Part shown: positions 17,721-22,322 of the stretch, piece after piece
How positions within the stretch are numbered: position 1 is the first letter of the stretch
Layout of the letters: each line of letters opens with the position of its first letter
Assembly (NCBI GenBank): GCA_000969725.1
Contig: JXSR01S002958.1
Length of the DNA stretch: 22,322 nt
Origin: Ophiothrix spiculata
Taxonomy: Eukaryota; Echinodermata; Ophiuroidea; Amphilepidida; Ophiotrichidae
Strand: one strand, 5' to 3'
The notes under the pieces: generated by a model
Database searches by the model: none
Told to the model about the DNA's origin: nothing
The model's input: only the letters and a program-made list of their open reading frames with translations
Program-made: the position numbers and the translations under genes

Positions 17721-18474
17721 AGGCCATGAGAATGAAGGTTTTAGATTTGCGTCCGAACATTTTTCAAATGACATGAGGCTTTTTTTCATTATTCATTATT
17801 CATTATTTACTTCTACTACCTGTTATCGACGATATACTTGTTATCTTCTGGTATATAGTGTATGTAAACATTACTGTAGGTGATATACTCCAATATTTTA
17901 TCGGAATCAATCGTTGAAAAATACTGTCCATATCTCATCATCGATTAATGATACACAATTACTAAATTGTTATTGATACAATCACATGAAATTTTACACA
18001 TATGTACTTATGAATGAATGAAAATATCGATTGTTTATGACTTACCGTATCAGGAAAAAACTTTCGATTCGGCACCTCCTCCATAGAAGCAAATGAAACA
18101 ACGCTTTTCATTGGTTTATTCCCGGGGGTTTCTGGGTTGCCACAAACTTACGACCAATCACATTGGACGATGAATAACGGCACGAGGCTTGCAATGCAGC
18201 ATTTAAAGTGGATACTGCCGCTGCGCAATAGAGTGAATCCATCCACCGGAGGCGAAGATCGAAGGTTCGCTGCAGTGGTATACCGTATGCACGTAGTAAA
18301 TGCGTAAATATAACCTTTTACTGCCCTGTGATGATTTTTGACTTGTAATTTCGTGATGGCGAGTCTTTTTCACGTAAATAATGATTTTTTTTTAAAATAA
18401 TGAAATTTTCAGGCGGGCGGTTTTGGAGCATGCGGGCGGTGGACGCAAATCTAAAACCTTCATTCTCATGGCCT
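17721..18474. mobile_element. 754-bp element with perfect 34-bp TIRs
   Basis: The first 34 bases (AGGCCATGAGAATGAAGG, then TTTTAGATTTGCGTCC) are exactly complementary to 18441-18474. ACTT just outside each end (17716-17719 and 18477-18480) may be a 4-bp target duplication if the ends include a few more bases. There is no transposase frame. The interior is uneven: an ATTCATT run (about 17788-17812), AT-rich sequence with ATCGAT-like words, then a CpG-richer part (about 18115-18300) with CCAAT motifs in both directions, and GCGGGCGGT twice near the right TIR. Perfect TIRs indicate recent activity. Superfamily unknown. Confidence 0.85.
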
Positions 18475-18494
18475 TAACTTAGTCTTAGTTTGAT

Positions 18495-18573
18495 GGCAAA
18501 TATTTGGTGATGTCACAACCAAATGTTTGTTAGGAAAAATTTTGTTTGGAGGCCGACTATGATTTGGCCCTTA
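18495..18573 (-). mobile_element. Right arm of a family 1 foldback element
   Basis: On the minus strand it reads GGGCCAAATCATAGTCGGCC, TCCAAACAAAATTTTT, then ACAAACATTTGGTTGTGAC, aligning with the arm at 16563-16625 and with both arms of copy A at 94-690. Its inner edge nearly touches the TIR element at 17721-18474. Confidence 0.7.
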
Positions 18574-20226
18574 CCGCAATGCAGTAAGAATCGTATTCTA
18601 CAATATGGTAAACAAAAACATTTGCCTAAGCTTAACCCAACAGTTAGTACAATGTCATACTATAATCATACTTACGACGTGTGCGACGTTGTGGGCATAT
18701 TTATTCAAATTAATTTGAATACACCTGTACCTGAATTAAAACACCTGTACTGAATATTGTTCACACTATTAAGTCTGGGTCACTATCCATTCACTATCAT
18801 TCACTGCTGCCACAATGTCGGGCAAAATCATGTCGACCAACTTCGAAATTAAATTGTGCATACTTTCACTTATGCTAACCACAGCCTAGTGATAATTAAG
18901 CCTTTTCACAGCCCGTCGCCCTGTTAGCTCTGATTGGAGAAAAGTTTTGAAAGTTCTTCTGAACTTTTGCAAAGTACAATTTTTGTTTAATACAGAGGGC
19001 GACATTACTATTTTGATTTAACAAGGCAATAACGCAAAAGTCATGCGCCAACCAGGGAAGGTCGAAGTAAGGGACTGGATAGGTTTCAAAAATAAATAAT
19101 GAGAAAAGCAAATTTACCTAGATAAAGGAATACACTAATTATCACGTTATTAACGATAGTCATAATAATTCATACGGAGGAATATTGATATTAAACATTT
19201 GTCTAACACATGTATGAAGTACAAGTTCTGACAAAAACAGATTAATGAGAACAAGCAGATTTAAAAATAAATTCTTGACCAAAAAGTCTATTAAAAAAAC
19301 TCGGAAATTTTCCACTCATTGTCACCAACTCTAAAATTCAAATGCAGCTCGAAAATTACATTGTTTACTTCCAAAATTTAACGAAATTATCCCAAGAGTT
19401 TATCTGAATTTTACAGCTACTAAATGGCAGATTGGACATGTAAAAAGGCTCAAATTAATTATTTTGTGATACCATTACATGAATCGGTAGGTTGAAAAGT
19501 GTTTCTGCTTTCGCCATTGGCTTGCTCTTAACACGTGCCGCTCGGTGAAAATCATGCGATCTCATTAATATTTCTCGCATCTAATTGACCTGTACGTGTG
19601 ACAAGTGACCTGTCATTGAACTTGTGTAGCGCATAGGTACGGCCGGCCCGATACTTATCGCTCACAACCAACATGAATCATGTCAGAGTTACCATTTTTT
19701 TTGAAAAAATTAATTAATATACTTCCATATAAATGTACAACCATTTAGACGGCTGTAGGATTCCCAAGGCTCTTGAGTACACATAGGTATATTCAGATGT
19801 CAAAAAGGAGAATTCTCGGAGATGAAAATGTGATATTTATGAGTGAAAATGTTCAGGTTTTTTCCGAAAAACTTTTAGTCCAAAAATCTCTCTTGTTTCG
19901 CTTATATGATAAAATTCATAACTTCTACTTTAGTTTTATATTGACATTCATGAATTTAATCAATTACAACTATTCTTTATTTTCACAAAAATAGTGATTT
20001 ATTGTGAGTAGTGAGCGGGTTCTTTGCACTAAAATCAGCGGGAAGAAGAATTGAATTTCCCGGCTTGGCACGTGACTATTACGTTTTTGCCTAGTTAAAT
20101 TTTGATACAGCTTTAGGCCATGGATTAGCTCTTTAGTTTGAAAAGGTCAATCATTAATTTACTTATCTACAGGCCTATCTAGCAACCTCGTGTTGCATCA
20201 ATGCCAATGACGCGATCTCGAGTGAG
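18574..20226. other. Stretch with no recognised gene
   Basis: AT-rich sequence. Open frames of about 70 codons (18896-19111 minus, 19773-19994 plus) have no recognisable motif. A GGCCGGCC palindrome lies near 19643. No TIR pair, tRNA or tandem repeat was found by eye. Confidence 0.5.
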
Positions 20227-20429
20227 CAGTCCAGTAGCGTAACAGGCGAGGAATCAAGGGGGGCAGACCGCCCCCTCTGACGACTATGACCGGGATGAAA
20301 TTGACAAAAAATCTTGCTTAATCAGCCGGTTTTTACCCTTTCAGCGGGAAACTCCAGCATTAGACCGGGAAAATAAAGCTCAAACCAGGCTGTTGACCCC
20401 CCTGACAAGCGACCTCTGTTACGCGCCTG
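20227..20429. mobile_element. 203-bp hAT-like MITE, near-perfect 8-bp TSD
   Basis: The ends read CAGTCCAGTAGCGTAACAGG on the left and, on the other strand, CAGGCGCGTAACAGAGG on the right. GCGTAACAG and AGGGGGG are shared with small gaps. CGAGTGAG (20219-20226) and AGAGTGAG (20430-20437) agree at seven of eight positions. CAG ends, GCGTA inside and an 8-bp duplication suggest hAT. At 203 bp it has no coding capacity. Confidence 0.65.
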
Positions 20430-20542
20430 AGAGTGAGACTAGACAGAATCCTTTCGTTGCATCAGCTTTGCTTTCAACATGAGACAAGATTATTTTTTGA
20501 GAAAGTCACAGCTCTCAAATGCCATGCTGAGTGGTAGCGTTA

Positions 20543-20908
20543 CTCTCTAAATGTAAACGAGTGAAAATGTCACTGCCCAAAAGAGTGAAACTCTTATAAA
20601 CCACTCAGAAAGGGGTGGTTTTGTATTTCAAACAGCAAATTTCCACTCATAAAGAGTGAAAATCACTCTAAAAAGAGTGAAATTCCACTCGTTTGAGGAG
20701 TTAAATGAAGGACAACTCGAAAAAGAATTGTCTCTTTTTTCCATGGTGAGAATGAACAAGATCTAAATAATTATGTTGCGACTGAGTTCTCTAATAAATT
20801 TAAACTTTTTAATTATTCTAAATCAAACATTCTCATCACCGGAAAGAAAGTCAATGAAGATAAAGAATGTGAGCTTGGTGAAATTTTCACTCGTTTACAT
20901 TTAGAGAG
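20543..20908. mobile_element. 366-bp MITE with perfect TIRs and TA target site
   Basis: The 28 bases at 20541-20568, beginning TACTCTCTAAATGTAAACG, are exactly complementary to 20883-20910. Taking TA as the target duplication gives 26-bp TIRs starting CTCTCTAAATG. TA duplications are typical of Tc1/mariner-type MITEs. GAGTGAAA or its complement occurs five times (20559, 20583, 20654, 20675, 20885), mostly in the left half, a possible subterminal repeat. The right half is open in one minor frame that runs on through the TIR, which I regard as chance. Confidence 0.85.
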
Positions 20909-20984
20909 TAGATTGAATCTTCCAGTTCATGTCATGGCACTTTTTGCTCTGGCAGTTCACTCTGTGTTGGAGTTGGAATAATAA

Positions 20985-21290
20985 ACAATATTTATAGAGC
21001 GCTCTACAAAGAACACAGCGCTTTACAAAATGAACATATATAAGTAGTCAGATACAAAATACAATAATTACAAAAACAATTTGTTTGCAATGTATAATAC
21101 CGACCGCAGGCGGAACACCGGCAGCCAACCCTAAGGGCGATGGATACCCTTAGAGCAATACAAGTAGAAAAATGATTTTGAGATCATCATATAACCAAGA
21201 CAAAAGACAATGGAAGTGGTACCATGGACCCGCGGGGGCCATGGAAAAAAGAGATCTCTTTTCTTCATGGTGGTCACCATTTTGTTTTAA
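20985..21290. other. No gene; possible LINE/SINE tail and a near-palindrome
   Basis: ATTTATAGAGCGCTCTACAA followed by CAGCGCTTTACAAAA (about 20992-21029) resembles the GCGCTTTACAAA-type 3' ends that I recall from invertebrate retroposons. This recollection is unverified. At 21247-21262 AAAAGAGATCTCTTTT is a perfect palindrome inside a 32-bp near-palindrome bounded by CCATG and CATGG (21239-21270), ending 30 bases before the SINE. Confidence 0.4.
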
Positions 21291-21299
21291 CAAACTTTA

Positions 21300-21600
21300 A
21301 TGGCAGGGGTACTGGTGACGCAAGAAGTGAGAGAGGGCTTAAACACCACTGGTGGTCTCGAACAGCGGACCTTTAGGAAACAGATCTTCATGGGTTCGAG
21401 CCCCAGGCGTGACATTTTTCGTTTCCTTGTTTCCTTGGGCAAGAAACGTAACTTGCTCTGTGGTTCGGAAGTCTCGTTAAGCTGTTGGTCCCCTGTACGA
21501 TACTACTTCATGGGGTATGCATGTCATGCAAGCACAGTGTAGATTTATTGATATTGATTGATTGATCGATCGATTGATTGATCGATCGATGATTGATGGA
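21300..21600 (+). mobile_element. tRNA-derived SINE with (GATT)n tail
   Basis: A B-box-like GGTTCGAGCCC at 21393-21403 in the context TGGGTTCGAGCCCCAGG is characteristic of a tRNA T-arm. An A-box-like TGACGCAAGAAG (about 21315-21326) is weaker, and the spacing suggests a tRNA with a long variable arm such as Ser or Leu. The body ends with CTTCATGGGGTATGCATGTC and a GATT/GATC microsatellite (about 21548-21602). The last ~55 bases before the tail recur at 12024-12078, confirming a dispersed family. The 5' boundary is uncertain, about 21300. The 80-codon frame at 21300-21542 is a by-product. Confidence 0.75.
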
Positions 21601-21602
21601 TT
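21548..21602 (+). repeat. GATT/GATC microsatellite
   Basis: Degenerate tetranucleotide run alternating GATT and GATC with ATCGAT palindromes; the tail of the SINE. Confidence 0.85.
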
Positions 21603-21659
21603 GAATATCGTTATTTTATTCACAGACGTATGGCTGAATTTTAAAGACAACACGCTAAC

Positions 21660-22130
21660 CGTGTGTTAAAGGATGGTTGGATGGAGTGATTATTTTTCTT
21701 ACTCATTCACCCGTGTTGATCTGAACTTTTATTCTAACATTCGTTGATGTATTGCTGTAGCATTTTGATGTCAAAATTACATATGCGTCTGTTCTCGTGT
21801 TCTGGTTATTTTTCACACAGAGCTAAGCCAATGCCCGCTTGAGCATTTTCATACGTCGACGTACAATATGAACATTAAAGAGTTGGTTGGCTAAAATGGT
21901 AAATATTCTGAATCATTCATCTTATTGTTAAACTGAACATTTTATACGTCAACATAGAAATGACGTATAAAGTAAAAATATTAACCGCCATAAAGAAATG
22001 GTTGGATGAAGTGGTACTTTTTCTTACCTATTCATCCATGCCCGATCCTAACATTTTGTACGTCGGCGTATATATTTTCATATTTGGCGTATAGTTTTAG
22101 TGTTTTTATATTGATCAAAATAACGCGTGT
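21660..22130 (+). repeat. Degenerate dispersed/tandem repeat with GGTTGG and TACGTC words
   Basis: AAAGGATGGTTGGATGGAGTG...TTTTTCTTACTCATTCACCC at about 21668-21712 recurs in changed form at about 21993-22036, with a weaker copy at 21877-21922. Between copies are CATTTTCATACGTCGACGTA, CATTTTATACGTCAACATA and CATTTTGTACGTCGGCGTA (starting near 21844, 21932 and 22053). TACGTCGACGTA at 21852-21863 is a perfect 12-bp palindrome. Unit spacing is irregular (about 210 and 115), so this is an old or composite repeat. No gene is seen here or in the remaining bases to 22322. Confidence 0.55.
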
Positions 22131-22322
22131 CTGTTTGCCGTGTTCATTCCCTGTAGTATAGTATAGTTTTATTGGAATTCACTTTTACAACAGTGGCACA
22201 CATCTACCCGATGGTACATCCAAAACTAATAAAGAACATAAGAACAAAACATAAATATATACAGATTTACATAATTATACAGATATATACAAAAGATCCA
22301 CTTTATAATGTGAGCGATTTGT

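Noticed and set aside
20709-20981. A 91-codon open stretch on the plus strand ending at TAATAA
   Set aside because: It runs straight through the right TIR of the MITE at 20543-20908, has no motif, and one such stretch is expected by chance in a window this size.
21300-21542. 80-codon frame as a small protein gene
   Set aside because: It coincides with the tRNA-like head and body of a SINE that recurs in part at 12024-12078.

Overview
The window looks like intergenic DNA from a large, AT-rich animal genome with no recognisable host protein-coding gene. Several signals point to a metazoan: decayed non-LTR (LINE) reverse transcriptases, SINEs with tRNA-like heads and a (TTGA)n tail, and many non-autonomous DNA transposons with terminal inverted repeats (TIRs). 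I infer a marine invertebrate, perhaps an echinoderm or hemichordate. That rests on the repeat mix and on five copies of the 8-mer TAGGCCTA, which I associate from memory with such genomes; it is not proven here. Bacterial features (operons, ribosome binding sites, rho-independent terminators) are absent.

Layout. 1-1.5 kb: a foldback element interrupted by a 455-bp TIR element, then a TTAA-flanked 648-bp TIR element. 1.5-3.2 kb: nothing recognised. 3.2-3.64 kb: a tRNA-derived SINE. 3.7-6.7 kb: homopolymer C/G tracts, a broken copy of a repeat that recurs at 12.4-12.7 kb, and three CRE-like TGACGTCA sites. 6.7-8.2 kb: two copies of one MITE with 4-bp target duplications, one carrying a 431-bp insertion, then a further MITE with a perfect central palindrome. 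8.7-9.65 kb: a frameshifted LINE reverse-transcriptase remnant with an internally duplicated 3' end. 10.36-11.70 kb: a TIR element with an array of 17-bp palindromic units running into a 795-bp assembly gap. 12.0-12.75 kb: a SINE 3' fragment and a CCCCGGGGGG-ended MITE. 13.9-15.0 kb: a hAT-type MITE with a matching 8-bp target duplication and a 575-bp TTAA-flanked hairpin element. 15.1-15.7 kb: a roughly 185-bp tandem repeat rich in AGGTCA. 16.0-18.6 kb: a nested complex of a MITE, two inverted arms, a LINE remnant whose C-terminal coding part lies on the opposite strand, and a 754-bp TIR element. 18.6-20.2 kb: nothing recognised. 20.2-21.6 kb: a short hAT-like MITE, a MITE with perfect 28-bp TIRs, and a second SINE. 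21.7-22.3 kb: a degenerate repeat.

There is no pathway here. The biology is the layering of mobile elements, and in two cases an insertion can be checked inside the window because the empty site can be read from symmetry or from a sister copy. The most unusual object is the palindromic-array element at 10.36-11.70 kb. Boundaries were read by eye, without alignment software or database searches.
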